In this document: in pieces, positions 6,946 to 16,065 of the stretch
Numbering within the stretch: position 1 is the stretch's first letter
How the letters are laid out: the number at the start of each line of letters is the position of its first letter
Assembly (NCBI GenBank): GCA_002894685.1
Contig: NCRC01000021.1
Location: 1 to 62,713, forward strand
Reading direction: 5' to 3'
Source: Salinivenus lutea
Lineage (GTDB): Bacteria; Bacteroidota; Rhodothermia; Rhodothermales; Salinibacteraceae
DNA length: 62,713 nt
Notes under the pieces: generated by a model
Told to the model about the DNA's origin: nothing
The model's database searches: none
The model's input: only the letters and a program-made list of their open reading frames with translations
Program-made: the position numbers and the translations under genes

Positions 6946-9879
6946 ATGCCCACCACCGAACGCCTCCCCACGCAGGACCCCGTCATCGCCAACGCGTCGG
7001 TGACCGCCCGCGAATCGGCGCAGGACCACATCGTGATCCGCGGGGCGCGGCAGCACAACCTGAAGGACGTCGACCTCGACCTGCCCCGGAACGAGCTGGT
7101 CGTGTTCACGGGCCCGTCCGGCTCCGGCAAGTCGAGCCTCTGCTTCGACACGATCTACGCCGAGGGCCAGCGCCGCTACGTGGAGAGCCTGAGCGCCTAC
7201 GCGCGCCAGTTCCTGGAGCGAATGGACAAGCCGGAGGCGGACCTCATTACGGGCCTGGCCCCTGCCATTGCCATCGAGCAGAAGACCTCGGGCAAAAACC
7301 CGCGCTCGACCGTCGCCACGCAGACGGAGATCTACGACCACCTGCGCCTGCTCTTTGCCCGCATCGGCACCACCTACTCCCCGGTGAGCGGCCAGCCCGT
7401 GAGCAAGGACGCCCCGCACGACGTGGCGGACCGGGTCGAGGAGGCGCTCGGCGACGGCGCGCGGTTCTACCTCTGCGCGCCCATCCCGGAGCGCTCGGAC
7501 CTGGCCCTTCGCGACCAGTTGAAGAGCCTGCGCGAGCGCGGCTTCTACCGCATCCTGCTTCTGCCCACGGAGCGGCAGGCGGAGAAGGGCGAGACGCCCG
7601 AGACCCTCGACCTCAACCAGCGCGAGCCCAGCAGCGTCAATAGCTACGGCCGCGATCGCCTGCTCGTCCTCATCGATCGCCTGAAGGTGAAGGCCGGCGA
7701 CGAGGACACCCGCTCCCGGATCGCCGAGTCCACCGAGCAGGCCTTCGACGAGGGCGACGGGCGGTGCACCGTCGTCCCGGCCTTCCGAGATCTCCCCGAT
7801 GACGATAGGGCCGACCGGCCGGCCGTCCCTACGCATGAATTTAGCAGCCACTTTGAACGAGACGACATCCTCTTCGAGGAGCCGACGCCGCAGCTCTTTA
7901 GCTTCAACAGCCCGGTCGGTGCGTGTCCCACGTGTCAGGGCTTTGGGCGCGTCCCGGGGCTCGACGAGGACCTCATCATCCCGAACAAGGAGCTGTCGAT
8001 CCGCGACGGGGCCCTTGCGCCCTTCCGCGGCGACAAGTGGAGCAAGCACTTCAAGGACCTGGTCGCCGTGGCCGCCAACGTGGGGCTCAACATCGATTGT
8101 CCGTACCGCGAGCTGGAGGACTGGGAGCGGGAGATTGTGTGGGAGGGCAAGGGCGACTACATCGGCCTTGAGGGCTTCTTTGCGTACCTCGAAGAGAAGT
8201 CCTACAAGCGGCACTACCGCATCTTCCGTGCCCGCTTCCGCGGCTACTCCGAATGCCCCGACTGTGAGGGCCACCGCCTCCGCGACGACGCGCTGTACGT
8301 GAAGGTGGGGGGCGAGGCCGTCGAGAAGAAGCACATCGGCGAGATCTGCGCGATGACGACCCGCGAGGCGCGCGACTACTTTGAGGCCCTTGAGCTTACG
8401 GAGTACGAGCAGGAGGTGGCCGGGCGCGTGATGGAGGAACTGCGCGAGCGCAGCCGCTACCTCGTGGACGTGGGCCTCGACTACCTGACGCTCGACCGCC
8501 TCGCACAGACCCTCTCCGGCGGCGAGACGCAGCGCATCAATCTGTCGACCTCCCTCGGGTCCTCGCTCGTCGGGTCCCTCTACGTGCTCGACGAGCCGAC
8601 GGTGGGCCTCCACCCGCGCGACAACGAGCGCCTCATCGACATCCTGCAGCGCCTGCGCGACCTGGGCAATACGGTGCTGGTGGTGGAGCACGACCCGGTA
8701 ACGATGCGGGCGGCCGACCAGCTCGTGGACATGGGGCCGGGCTCGGGGGCCTTCGGCGGCGAGGTCGTCTTTCAGGGCACCTACGACGAAATTCTGGAGG
8801 ATGCGGACTCGCTCACGGGGAAGTACCTGAGCGGCCGCAAGGAAATTTCGGTCCCCAAGGAGCGCCGGTCGGTTGACGAGAACAACGTCATCACAATCGA
8901 GAACGCCCGGCAGCACAACCTCAAGACCCTCGACGTCGACCTCCCGCTCGGCATGATCGTGTGCGTGACGGGCGTGTCGGGCTCCGGCAAGTCGACCCTC
9001 ACGAATCAGACGCTCTACGAGGGGCTGCACCGCCTCAAAGGCGGCAGCGGCGACGGCAAGGTTGGGGCCCACGACGCGATCCGCGGCCACGAGTCCGTCG
9101 AGGCCGTCGAGCTGGTCGATCAGGGCTCCATTGGGCGCTCCCCACGCTCCAACCCGGCCACGTACACGAACGCATTCGACGGCATCCGCAAGCTGTTTGC
9201 CCGGACGCGACAGGCCAACGTGCACGGCTACGACAAGGGCTTCTTCAGCTTCAACACCTCCGGCGGGCGCTGCGAGGAGTGCGAGGGGCAGGGCGTGGTG
9301 AAGGTGGAAATGCAGTTCCTTGCGGACCTGTACCTGGAGTGCGAGGCCTGCAACGGGCGGCGCTACAAGAAGGAGGCGCTGGATGTGACCTACGAGGGGA
9401 AGAACATCGCCGAGGTGCTGGACATGACCGTCGACGAGGCCGCTGCGTTCTTTGAGGGAGAGCGGGCGGTCACCAACAAACTGGAGACGCTGCAGGAGAT
9501 TGGGCTCGGCTACCTCACGCTTGGCCAGCCGTCCACCACGCTCAGCGGAGGGGAGGCGCAGCGCATCAAGCTCGCCAGTCACCTCAACAGCCGCTCCTCC
9601 GATCCCACCCTCTACATTTTTGACGAGCCCACGACGGGCCTGCACTTCGATGACATCAAGCAACTCCTCAACGCGTTTGAACAGCTGGTCGAGGCCGGGC
9701 ACTCGGTGGTCATCATCGAGCACAACCTCGACGTGATTAAGGCGGCCGACTACGTGATCGATCTGGGGCCGGAAGGGGGCGACGCGGGCGGGGAGGTGGT
9801 GGTGTCGGGGACGCCCGAGGAGGTGGCGGCGTGCGAGGAGAGCCACACCGGTCGTTTCCTGAAGGAGGTTCTGGAGTAG
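6946..9879 (+). CDS. uvrA: Excinuclease ABC subunit A
   Basis: 977 residues, the DNA damage-recognition ATPase of nucleotide excision repair. Two ABC modules are complete: Walker A at 56-64 (GPSGSGKSS) and 676-684 (GVSGSGKST), with signature motifs LSGGE at about 523 and 866. The C-terminal zinc finger has Cys776, 779, 799 and 802. Cys327/330 (CPTC) and Cys437/440 (CPDC) are present, but the CxxC pair that normally precedes the FSFN-x-P motif in the first finger is missing (residues about 295-310 read FSSHFERDD). The region corresponding to the UvrB-binding part is present. It may be a UvrA paralogue rather than the only UvrA of the cell. Confidence 0.93.
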   Translation: MPTTERLPTQDPVIANASVTARESAQDHIVIRGARQHNLKDVDLDLPRNELVVFTGPSGSGKSSLCFDTIYAEGQRRYVESLSAYARQFLERMDKPEADLITGLAPAIAIEQKTSGKNPRSTVATQTEIYDHLRLLFARIGTTYSPVSGQPVSKDAPHDVADRVEEALGDGARFYLCAPIPERSDLALRDQLKSLRERGFYRILLLPTERQAEKGETPETLDLNQREPSSVNSYGRDRLLVLIDRLKVKAGDEDTRSRIAESTEQAFDEGDGRCTVVPAFRDLPDDDRADRPAVPTHEFSSHFERDDILFEEPTPQLFSFNSPVGACPTCQGFGRVPGLDEDLIIPNKELSIRDGALAPFRGDKWSKHFKDLVAVAANVGLNIDCPYRELEDWEREIVWEGKGDYIGLEGFFAYLEEKSYKRHYRIFRARFRGYSECPDCEGHRLRDDALYVKVGGEAVEKKHIGEICAMTTREARDYFEALELTEYEQEVAGRVMEELRERSRYLVDVGLDYLTLDRLAQTLSGGETQRINLSTSLGSSLVGSLYVLDEPTVGLHPRDNERLIDILQRLRDLGNTVLVVEHDPVTMRAADQLVDMGPGSGAFGGEVVFQGTYDEILEDADSLTGKYLSGRKEISVPKERRSVDENNVITIENARQHNLKTLDVDLPLGMIVCVTGVSGSGKSTLTNQTLYEGLHRLKGGSGDGKVGAHDAIRGHESVEAVELVDQGSIGRSPRSNPATYTNAFDGIRKLFARTRQANVHGYDKGFFSFNTSGGRCEECEGQGVVKVEMQFLADLYLECEACNGRRYKKEALDVTYEGKNIAEVLDMTVDEAAAFFEGERAVTNKLETLQEIGLGYLTLGQPSTTLSGGEAQRIKLASHLNSRSSDPTLYIFDEPTTGLHFDDIKQLLNAFEQLVEAGHSVVIIEHNLDVIKAADYVIDLGPEGGDAGGEVVVSGTPEEVAACEESHTGRFLKEVLE

Positions 9880-10273
9880 GCGCCGATTCGTCGAGACAGA
9901 ACCAGCGCCACAATCCCTCCATTCGTCCGTCACGTCCGGTCGGCACGCAGTTGTTAGCGGAGACGTCATTGGGGCCTCCGCGTTATCGATGGAGGCGCGT
10001 CGCCGCCTGCCGGAACGGTTGTGTGCGGCGGGACTGCCGTGTGCATCGTGAGGTGGGGACTGGGCGTGTTCGTCTGGTGAGCAGAGGCGGAACGACGCAT
10101 CTCGCTCGGGAGCGGTGGGGGCGGGGTTCACGAAAAACCCACGTGCGGAGCGTTACTCCCCCGCGGGTGTGTGCGACTACACAGAGTGACGGCAAGACGT
10201 ATTTGACGGACGCCCGGTGCTTCGGCGTCGCGTCCCTGTTTGGTCTCTGACTCATTACGACGGGCATTTTCGC
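9880..10273. other. Intergenic stretch, no gene seen
   Basis: 394 bases between uvrA and the first glycosyltransferase. Frames that cross it are Arg-rich and share no motif with known proteins. No intrinsic terminator follows uvrA. A TTGACG hexamer at about 10203 might be part of a promoter for the glycosyltransferase, but I see no convincing partner element. Confidence 0.45.
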
Positions 10274-11497
10274 ATGGCCCCCACTGTTACCACCCCGACG
10301 TCCCCGGCACGTACGGACCGGCCCGCCCGCCGGTCGGACAAGCGCGTGGCCCTCTTCGCCGGGGCGTACAACCACATCGCCGATGGGGTCTCCCTGACCC
10401 TCAATCGGCTGGTCGACTATCTCGAACGGCAGGGCGTGTCGGTGCGCGTCTTCGCGCCGACGGTCGACGATCCCCCGATCGACCACGCGGGGACGCTGGT
10501 GCCGGTGCCGTCCGTGCCGCTGCCCGGCCGGTCGGAATACCGGGCGGCCCTGGGACTTACGCCGTCCGTGCGGCGTCGGCTGGAGGCGTTTAACCCGACG
10601 CTCTACCACATTGCGACCCCGGACCTGCTCGGTCGTCACGCGCTCCACGCGGCGCAGTCGAGCGGCACGCCCGTCGTGTCGTCCTATCACACCCACTTCA
10701 GTTCGTACCTGAAGTACTACTACCTCGACGCGCTAGAGCCGGCGCTGTGGGGCTACCTGCGCCGCTTCTACCGGCAGTGCGAGCAGGTGTACGTTCCCTC
10801 CCGGGCCGTGGCCGAGATCCTGAGAGAGAACGGCATCACCGACGGCCTGCGGCTGTGGCAGCGCGGCGTCGATGCCGACCGGTTTTCGCCCAAGCAGCGA
10901 TCGGCGGAATGGCGCCAGGCCCACGGCATCGGCACGAGCGAGGTGGTCGTTTCGTTTGTCAGCCGACTCGTGTGGGAAAAGGGCCTCGACGTGTACGCCG
11001 ATGTGATCGAGCGGCTGGAGGCGCAGGGCGTGCCGCACCGAAGCCTCGTCGTGGGCGACGGCCCGGCCCGCCAGGAGCTGGAGGAGCGCCTCCCGAACAC
11101 AACATTCACCGGCTTCCTGGAGGGGGACGAGCTGGCCCACGCCTACGCCTCCTCCGACCTCTTTCTGTTTCCGAGCGACACCGAAACCTTTGGGAACGTG
11201 ACCCTGGAGGCCATGGCCTCGGGCCTGCCCACCATCTGCGCGAATGCGGTCGGCAGCCGCGACCTCGTGGACGACGGCCGCACCGGGCGTCTCTGCCCGC
11301 CGGGCGACACCGAGGCGTTCACGGAGGCCACGCGCCGCCTCATCCTCAACAGGGATCGTCGCGAGGAGATGAGTGCGGCCGCCCATGACCGCGCCCAAAC
11401 CTTGACGTGGGACGCCGTGCTGGGCCGCATGAACGAGTACTACGACGAGGTTCTTTCTGCCCATGGGTCGACCGCCGCCGGTGCCACTGTCCGATAG
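10274..11497 (+). CDS. GT4 family glycosyltransferase (SqdX/diacylglycerol glucosyltransferase-like)
   Basis: 407 residues, GT-B fold, no signal peptide. Seen: the N-terminal donor-loop pattern GAYNHIADGVSLTLNRLVDYLE, a YHTHFSSYLKYYY segment typical of lipid-acting GT4 enzymes, SRLVWEKGLDVYADV at the start of the second domain, GDGPARQELE, and the C-terminal nucleotide-binding EX7E-like region SDTETFGNVTLEAMASGLP. Relatives include SqdX and enzymes that add a sugar to diacylglycerol or phosphatidylinositol at the membrane face. The exact donor and acceptor cannot be read. The ATG at 10274 fits the family start. The next GT4 gene begins within 10 bases, so the two form an operon. Confidence 0.82.
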   Translation: MAPTVTTPTSPARTDRPARRSDKRVALFAGAYNHIADGVSLTLNRLVDYLERQGVSVRVFAPTVDDPPIDHAGTLVPVPSVPLPGRSEYRAALGLTPSVRRRLEAFNPTLYHIATPDLLGRHALHAAQSSGTPVVSSYHTHFSSYLKYYYLDALEPALWGYLRRFYRQCEQVYVPSRAVAEILRENGITDGLRLWQRGVDADRFSPKQRSAEWRQAHGIGTSEVVVSFVSRLVWEKGLDVYADVIERLEAQGVPHRSLVVGDGPARQELEERLPNTTFTGFLEGDELAHAYASSDLFLFPSDTETFGNVTLEAMASGLPTICANAVGSRDLVDDGRTGRLCPPGDTEAFTEATRRLILNRDRREEMSAAAHDRAQTLTWDAVLGRMNEYYDEVLSAHGSTAAGATVR

Positions 11498-11504
11498 CTC
11501 TGGT

Positions 11505-12731
11505 GTGTCTGTGCGTGTCCTCTTTGTTTCTCACTCCATGCCCCCGGCGGGCCGTCCCCTGGAAAACCTGGGGGGCATGCAGCGCGTGGCCCTGAAACTC
11601 CACGAGGCGCTGGAGGAACGGGCGGACGACGGAGCGTCCCTCGAGTACGAGGCGCTCGTGCTCCGGAGTTCCTGGCGCTGGGTGCACGTCCGGACGCCCT
11701 TCTTTCTCCTGCGTGTCCTGTGGCGCCTCTTCTGGGCCGCCCGCCGCGACACCGTCGATGTGGTGCTCTTCTCCTCCATGGTGACGGCCGCCCTTGCCGT
11801 GCCCCTGCGGGGCGTGTTGCGGCGCCACGGCGTGCGGACGGCGGCCATTGTGCACGGGCTGGACGTGACAACGCCGTTTCCGCCGTACCAGTGGTTTGTG
11901 CCGCGGGTGTTCGACGCCCTCGATGCGGTCCTGCCGGTGAGCCGAGCCACCAAGCAGGCCTGTCGGGAGCGGGGGGCGCACGAAGAGCAATTATGCGTTG
12001 TCCCCAACGGAATTGATGTCGACCGCTTCCAGCGGCCCCAGGACCGGACGGACGCGCGGGTGCGGCTGGGGCAGGGGCTGAACGTCTCGCCTCTGCCGCC
12101 GCCCCCGGACGCCTTCTTGCTCTGCAGCGTGGGGCGGCATGTGAAGCGCAAGGGGTTCCAGTGGTTTGTGGACACCGTCATGCCTCGCCTCCCGGAGAAT
12201 GTGCACTACTGGATCGCGGGCGACGGTCCCCATACCGAGGCGATTCGGGACGTGGTGGAGGCCCACCAGTTGCATCCGCGCGTCCGGCTTTTGGGGCGCA
12301 TCTCGAACGACAACCTCGCCCGCCTCTATCGCGGATCGGATTTGTTCATCATGCCGAACGTGCCGGTTCAGGGCGACATGGAAGGGTTCGGCGTGGTGCT
12401 CCTGGAGGCGGCGCAGTGCGGCACGCCGGCCATTGCCGCCCGCCTGGAGGGAATCCAGGACGTCATTGCGGAGGGCAAAAATGGGCACCTCGTGGAGCCG
12501 GAAAATGCCGAGGCGTTTGTGACGGCCATTCGCCGCTACTACGACCACCCGGAGCAGTTGGCCCCCGCGGCCCGACGGGCCGCCACGTACACCGCGGGGC
12601 GGTTCGGGTGGGCGTCGGTCGCGAACACCTATCTCTCTGCGCTGCGGACGCTGGACGAGGACGGGCGTCCGCCGGCCCAGGTCGAAAACGCCCCGTCCGA
12701 GCCTCTTCCCTCCCAGGTGAGCACCGCCTAG
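11505..12731 (+). CDS. GT4 family glycosyltransferase
   Basis: 408 residues from a GTG at 11505, 7 bases after the previous stop; an in-frame ATG at 11463 would overlap the upstream gene by 35 bases and add 14 residues before the first strand (RVLFVSH). GT-B features: GGMQRVALKLHEAL in the N-terminal domain, VLPVSRATKQACRERG, PNGIDVDRFQ at the domain junction, SVGRHVKRKGFQWFVD, and the nucleotide-sugar region EGFGVVLLEAAQCGTPAIA. It probably acts after the preceding glycosyltransferase in building a glycolipid or surface glycan; donor and acceptor are unknown. Confidence 0.82.
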   Translation: MSVRVLFVSHSMPPAGRPLENLGGMQRVALKLHEALEERADDGASLEYEALVLRSSWRWVHVRTPFFLLRVLWRLFWAARRDTVDVVLFSSMVTAALAVPLRGVLRRHGVRTAAIVHGLDVTTPFPPYQWFVPRVFDALDAVLPVSRATKQACRERGAHEEQLCVVPNGIDVDRFQRPQDRTDARVRLGQGLNVSPLPPPPDAFLLCSVGRHVKRKGFQWFVDTVMPRLPENVHYWIAGDGPHTEAIRDVVEAHQLHPRVRLLGRISNDNLARLYRGSDLFIMPNVPVQGDMEGFGVVLLEAAQCGTPAIAARLEGIQDVIAEGKNGHLVEPENAEAFVTAIRRYYDHPEQLAPAARRAATYTAGRFGWASVANTYLSALRTLDEDGRPPAQVENAPSEPLPSQVSTA

Positions 12732-12808
12732 CATCCGGGGCGGCACAATCGGGGCGCGTCGGCATATGAAGCCGTCAATTTGTCCTCGAACCACCGCCCT
12801 CCAATCGG

Positions 12809-13501
12809 ATGCCCAATCGCCTCGCCCGCGAACTCGCCGAACTGCGCGGTCGGCTGCTCGACATGGCCACCATCGTGGCGGAGCAGTTTACCGATGCCGT
12901 CGATGCGCTCCTGGACCGCGACCTTGAACGGGCGGAGGCCGTGATGGCCCGCGACCAGGAGGTGGATGCCATTGAGCTGGAGGTCGACAAGTACTGTGAG
13001 CGCATCCTGGCCCGTCACCAGCCCGTCGCGACGGACCTCCGCACACTGCTCACGGTGGAGAAGATCAACACCGACCTTGAGCGCATCGGCGACCACTGCC
13101 GCAATCTCGCCCGCAACACCGAGCACGTGACCGAGGCGCCCGGCGTGCTCGACTCCATCAAGCTCCGCGAGATGAGTGCCACGGCCCGCCGCATGCTCGA
13201 CGACGCGAAGCAGGCCTTTCTGGATCGCGACGTGGAGCTGGCCCGCCGCATCCCGGAGCTCGACGACGAAGTGGATCGTCTCCACCACGAAAACTTCCGG
13301 ACACTCGTCGACTACATCCGCGCCCACCCGGAGCACGCCGAGGCCGCCGCGCACCTCATCACGGCCAGCAAGGCGCTGGAGCGGATCTCGGACCATTCGA
13401 CCAACATTGCCAAGAGCGTCGTCTTCCTCATCGAAGGGGTCGACCTCCGGCACCCTGACGTTCAGTCCCAGGCGGCCGGCGACGGCCAAAATGCCGAGTA
13501 G
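12809..13501 (+). CDS. phoU: PhoU-like phosphate signalling protein
   Basis: 230 residues with two PhoU repeats of three helices each; the metal-binding signatures are EKINTDLERIGDHCRNLA in the first and KALERISDHSTNIAKSVVF in the second. PhoU is a cytoplasmic negative regulator that links the phosphate importer Pst to the PhoR-PhoB two-component system. No pst or pho genes are adjacent; it follows two glycosyltransferase genes by 77 bases on the same strand. The protein ends in a short polar tail. Confidence 0.92.
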   Translation: MPNRLARELAELRGRLLDMATIVAEQFTDAVDALLDRDLERAEAVMARDQEVDAIELEVDKYCERILARHQPVATDLRTLLTVEKINTDLERIGDHCRNLARNTEHVTEAPGVLDSIKLREMSATARRMLDDAKQAFLDRDVELARRIPELDDEVDRLHHENFRTLVDYIRAHPEHAEAAAHLITASKALERISDHSTNIAKSVVFLIEGVDLRHPDVQSQAAGDGQNAE

Positions 13502-13507
13502 CGCCCG

Positions 13508-14617
13508 TCACTCCGGGGGCGGCGTGCGCCACTGCAGGGTGGCCACCACCGGCCGATGATCCGAGAGGCCGTCGTATGCGTCGAGCGACGGCACGCGGGC
13601 CGAGTGAACCCGCCAGTCCGGCCCCGCCAGCACGTGGTCGATGCGCACCAGCGGGCGCCCCGCCGGGAAGGTCGCCGTCCAGCCGCGCCCCCGGCCCCCG
13701 ATGGCGTCCTGCAATCCCTTCGCGATGTGGCGGTAGGCCCACTGGTGCCGCGTGCTGTTGAAGTCGCCCGTGACCAGCACAGGGGTCGTCGCACGCTCGA
13801 TGGCGCGACGCACGATGCGGGCCTGTTCCGCCCGGTGCCGCACGCCCGCCCGGTACGTGCGCAGAAACGTCCGCCACCGGTCCCAGTCGGTCCAGGCGCC
13901 CGGCTCGTCCCACGGCCGCGTGCGGCCCACGGTGTGCAGGTGGAGGTTAAAGAGCACCACGGGACGGTTCGCCCACCGAAAGTACGTTTGGGTGAAGCGG
14001 GAGCGCGCCGACGAGTCGCCGTCGGGGGGAAGCGGGAACACCCGAAGCGAATCGAGCGGAATGCGCCCGAAGACCGGTTGCTGGATGACCGTGCGGTACG
14101 GAAGAGACTGGGGGAGGGCGTATCCCGCGCGGCCCCGAAAGACGCTCTGGAGCGAGGGAGAGACCGATATGTTTCGGTCGGCGGAGGCCGGCATGTGGAC
14201 CCGTGATTCCTGGAGGGCCAAGACGGCGGGCCGCTCGCGCTCCAGGAGGGCGGCAAGGTCCCGGGAGGTCTCTTGGTTTGCGTAGCTTCCGGGGACGTTG
14301 AAGGACATCACGCGGAGGCCGTTGGAGGACGACGGCGACCCGCCCCCGACGGACGGCCCGAAGCGGCCCAGGATCAGGGTCGCCAGCAGGAGCGCGACGG
14401 CACCGGGGCCCCATCGTCGCCGATAGACGGCGGTGGCCGCCAGCGCGACGGCGACGACCGCGGTGCCGAGAGCCAGAGGCCAGAGGCCGACGGCAAGGAG
14501 GTTGGCCCACCAGAACGAGTCGGGGGGCAAGTAGGGGGCCGCGTACCCAATCACAAAACCGGCAACGAGCAGGCCCGCACATCCCTGGACAACAGCCCAC
14601 AGACCGCGTGTAAGCAT
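13508..14617 (-). CDS. Membrane-anchored endonuclease/exonuclease/phosphatase (EEP) family protein
   Basis: 369 residues. Residues 1-90 hold about three membrane helices; the rest is an EEP domain, probably extracytoplasmic. Catalytic motifs are present in order: RVMSFNVPGSY, the metal-ligand Glu in LALQESRVH, VTGDFNSTRHQ, and the C-terminal SDHRPVVATL with the Asp-His pair. EEP proteins cleave phosphodiesters in DNA, phospholipids or sugar phosphates; the membrane anchor suggests an envelope substrate. It converges with phoU, ending 6 bases after the phoU stop. Confidence 0.82.
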   Translation of the reverse strand: MLTRGLWAVVQGCAGLLVAGFVIGYAAPYLPPDSFWWANLLAVGLWPLALGTAVVAVALAATAVYRRRWGPGAVALLLATLILGRFGPSVGGGSPSSSNGLRVMSFNVPGSYANQETSRDLAALLERERPAVLALQESRVHMPASADRNISVSPSLQSVFRGRAGYALPQSLPYRTVIQQPVFGRIPLDSLRVFPLPPDGDSSARSRFTQTYFRWANRPVVLFNLHLHTVGRTRPWDEPGAWTDWDRWRTFLRTYRAGVRHRAEQARIVRRAIERATTPVLVTGDFNSTRHQWAYRHIAKGLQDAIGGRGRGWTATFPAGRPLVRIDHVLAGPDWRVHSARVPSLDAYDGLSDHRPVVATLQWRTPPPE

Positions 14618-14689
14618 GGGGAGGAGGGGAAAGGCTGAACGAGAGATGGGCGCCGTCGGGGGATTGGGGGCCGCCGGGCGGCGATGGGG

Positions 14690-15853
14690 CTACCGGATGG
14701 GGTCGGGCAGGGAGGCCCCGGACTGCGCAGAGGGAGACGGGGCGCGGGTTGGGGCGCGGGCCCCGGCCGCCGCCTCGATCTCCTGAACGAACCGCGACTG
14801 GGCGTGGTGCACCCATCGTCGGAAGCGGTCGGTCTGGGGGGTGTACTGCGACACAAAGGCCCGAAGCTCGTCCATGTCGAACCGAGTGCTACGAATGCCG
14901 GCGCCGGCCCGGACGGTGTCGAAGGCGTTGCAGAGCTGTTCGAAGTGGCCCCCCACCGGGACCACCTGCACCGGGGTGCCCAGGTACATCGCCTCCGCCA
15001 CCGATTCGAAGCCGGCGGTTGAGACGAAGCCCCGGCAGCGGGCCATGAGGCGCAGGAATTTGGTGTCGTCGAGCTGGTGAAACGTGAGCGTGTCGTCGTA
15101 CGACTCCACGGCGGCTGCGTCCGGCCGGTCCCAGAAGCAGTGAAGCGGCACGTGGGGGTTCTGCTCGTGCCACCGGATGACCTCCTCGGCGTATCCGCTG
15201 TTGAGGATGTAGACGAGGAAAAAAGGCTCGTTCTGATCCCGCGGTTGTTGGAAGAGCTGGGGGCGGAGCAGGGGCGGCAGAACATGCAGGCGGTGGGCCG
15301 GACGATTGGGCGCGGGGTAGAGCGAGAGGGCGAGTCGGCGATCGGCCCCCCACGCCGTCATTCGGGCAAAGGCGCGGGTCATCCACCGCTCGGCCCACCG
15401 GCCGGGGGGGAACTGGTACGCCGGATGGTGAAACATGTACTGGTGGCCGACCGCCACGAGGGCCGCCTCGGGCCGGTAGCGGAGGGCGTAGAATCCGCCC
15501 AGCGGCTCAAAAAAATTCACGATCACGTCCGGCTCGTGCTGGCGGACCGCCCGGTCAATTGCGTTGAGGCTCTGCATGAACGACGGCGTGCGTCCCAGTT
15601 CGTGCCAGAGCGTTCTCCAGGGGCGCACGGATCGGTCGGCCCCGTCGGACACGAAGCTGGGGCTCTTTACGAACGACACCGGCGCCTCGAACCCGTCCGC
15701 AAAGAACGACGGAACGGCCCGTCGCTGGCTCTGGCCCACCACGACCCGCTCCACGGAATGCCCCGCGCCGCGGAGGAGGCGACGGAGCGAGAGGGCCTGT
15801 GTGAGGTGGCCCCGGCCCTCTCCCTGAACGAGAAAGAGACAGCGAAGCGACAT
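14690..15853 (-). CDS. MurG/GT28-like glycosyltransferase
   Basis: 387 residues, GT-B fold. The N-terminal LFLVQGEGRGHLTQALSLRRLL loop is the MurG/GT28 glycine-rich acceptor loop; the C-terminal CRGFVSTAGFESVAEAMYLGTP followed by VPVGGHFEQ is the nucleotide-sugar pocket. It resembles the MJ1255-type family of uncharacterised glycosyltransferases. It precedes the EEP gene on the same strand (72-base gap). It may belong with the glycolipid genes encoded to its left; the substrate is unknown. The C-terminal 30 residues are low-complexity Ala/Pro. Confidence 0.72.
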   Translation of the reverse strand: MSLRCLFLVQGEGRGHLTQALSLRRLLRGAGHSVERVVVGQSQRRAVPSFFADGFEAPVSFVKSPSFVSDGADRSVRPWRTLWHELGRTPSFMQSLNAIDRAVRQHEPDVIVNFFEPLGGFYALRYRPEAALVAVGHQYMFHHPAYQFPPGRWAERWMTRAFARMTAWGADRRLALSLYPAPNRPAHRLHVLPPLLRPQLFQQPRDQNEPFFLVYILNSGYAEEVIRWHEQNPHVPLHCFWDRPDAAAVESYDDTLTFHQLDDTKFLRLMARCRGFVSTAGFESVAEAMYLGTPVQVVPVGGHFEQLCNAFDTVRAGAGIRSTRFDMDELRAFVSQYTPQTDRFRRWVHHAQSRFVQEIEAAAGARAPTRAPSPSAQSGASLPDPIR

Positions 15854-15977
15854 GCGGTGTGGGGCCGCGTGGGGACAAGTGCGCGCGATCTCCTAACGTA
15901 CAAAACACGTGTCGGATCTGCAGATGGGGAGCCGCTGGTCCGCCGAGGGGCCCGGAGCGACCGCGAACGCCAGGCAC

Positions 15978-16012
15978 AAAAAAACGCCGGACCCCGAGGA
16001 GGGGCCCGGCGT
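15978..16012 (-). terminator. Intrinsic terminator after the surface lipoprotein gene
   Basis: On the minus strand, ACGCCGG-GCCCC and its complement form a GC-rich stem with a 5-base loop (bases 15984-16012), followed by seven U (plus-strand A7 at 15978-15984). It ends the TonB receptor/lipoprotein transcript 54 bases after the stop codon. Confidence 0.85.
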
Positions 16013-16065
16013 GGGAAAGAGTTCTCGGCGGAAACGGGGTCCGCCACGAAAAAGACGGGCGTAGA

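Noticed and set aside
6856-10131. Very long open frame antisense to uvrA (over 1000 codons)
   Set aside because: Its translation is low-complexity Val/Arg/Gly/Leu-rich with no domain, and it mirrors the codon structure of uvrA. Such frames are common in very GC-rich DNA.
10201-10260. Promoter built on TTGACG near 10203
   Set aside because: No credible second element at standard spacing was found, and the phylum often uses a different promoter consensus.
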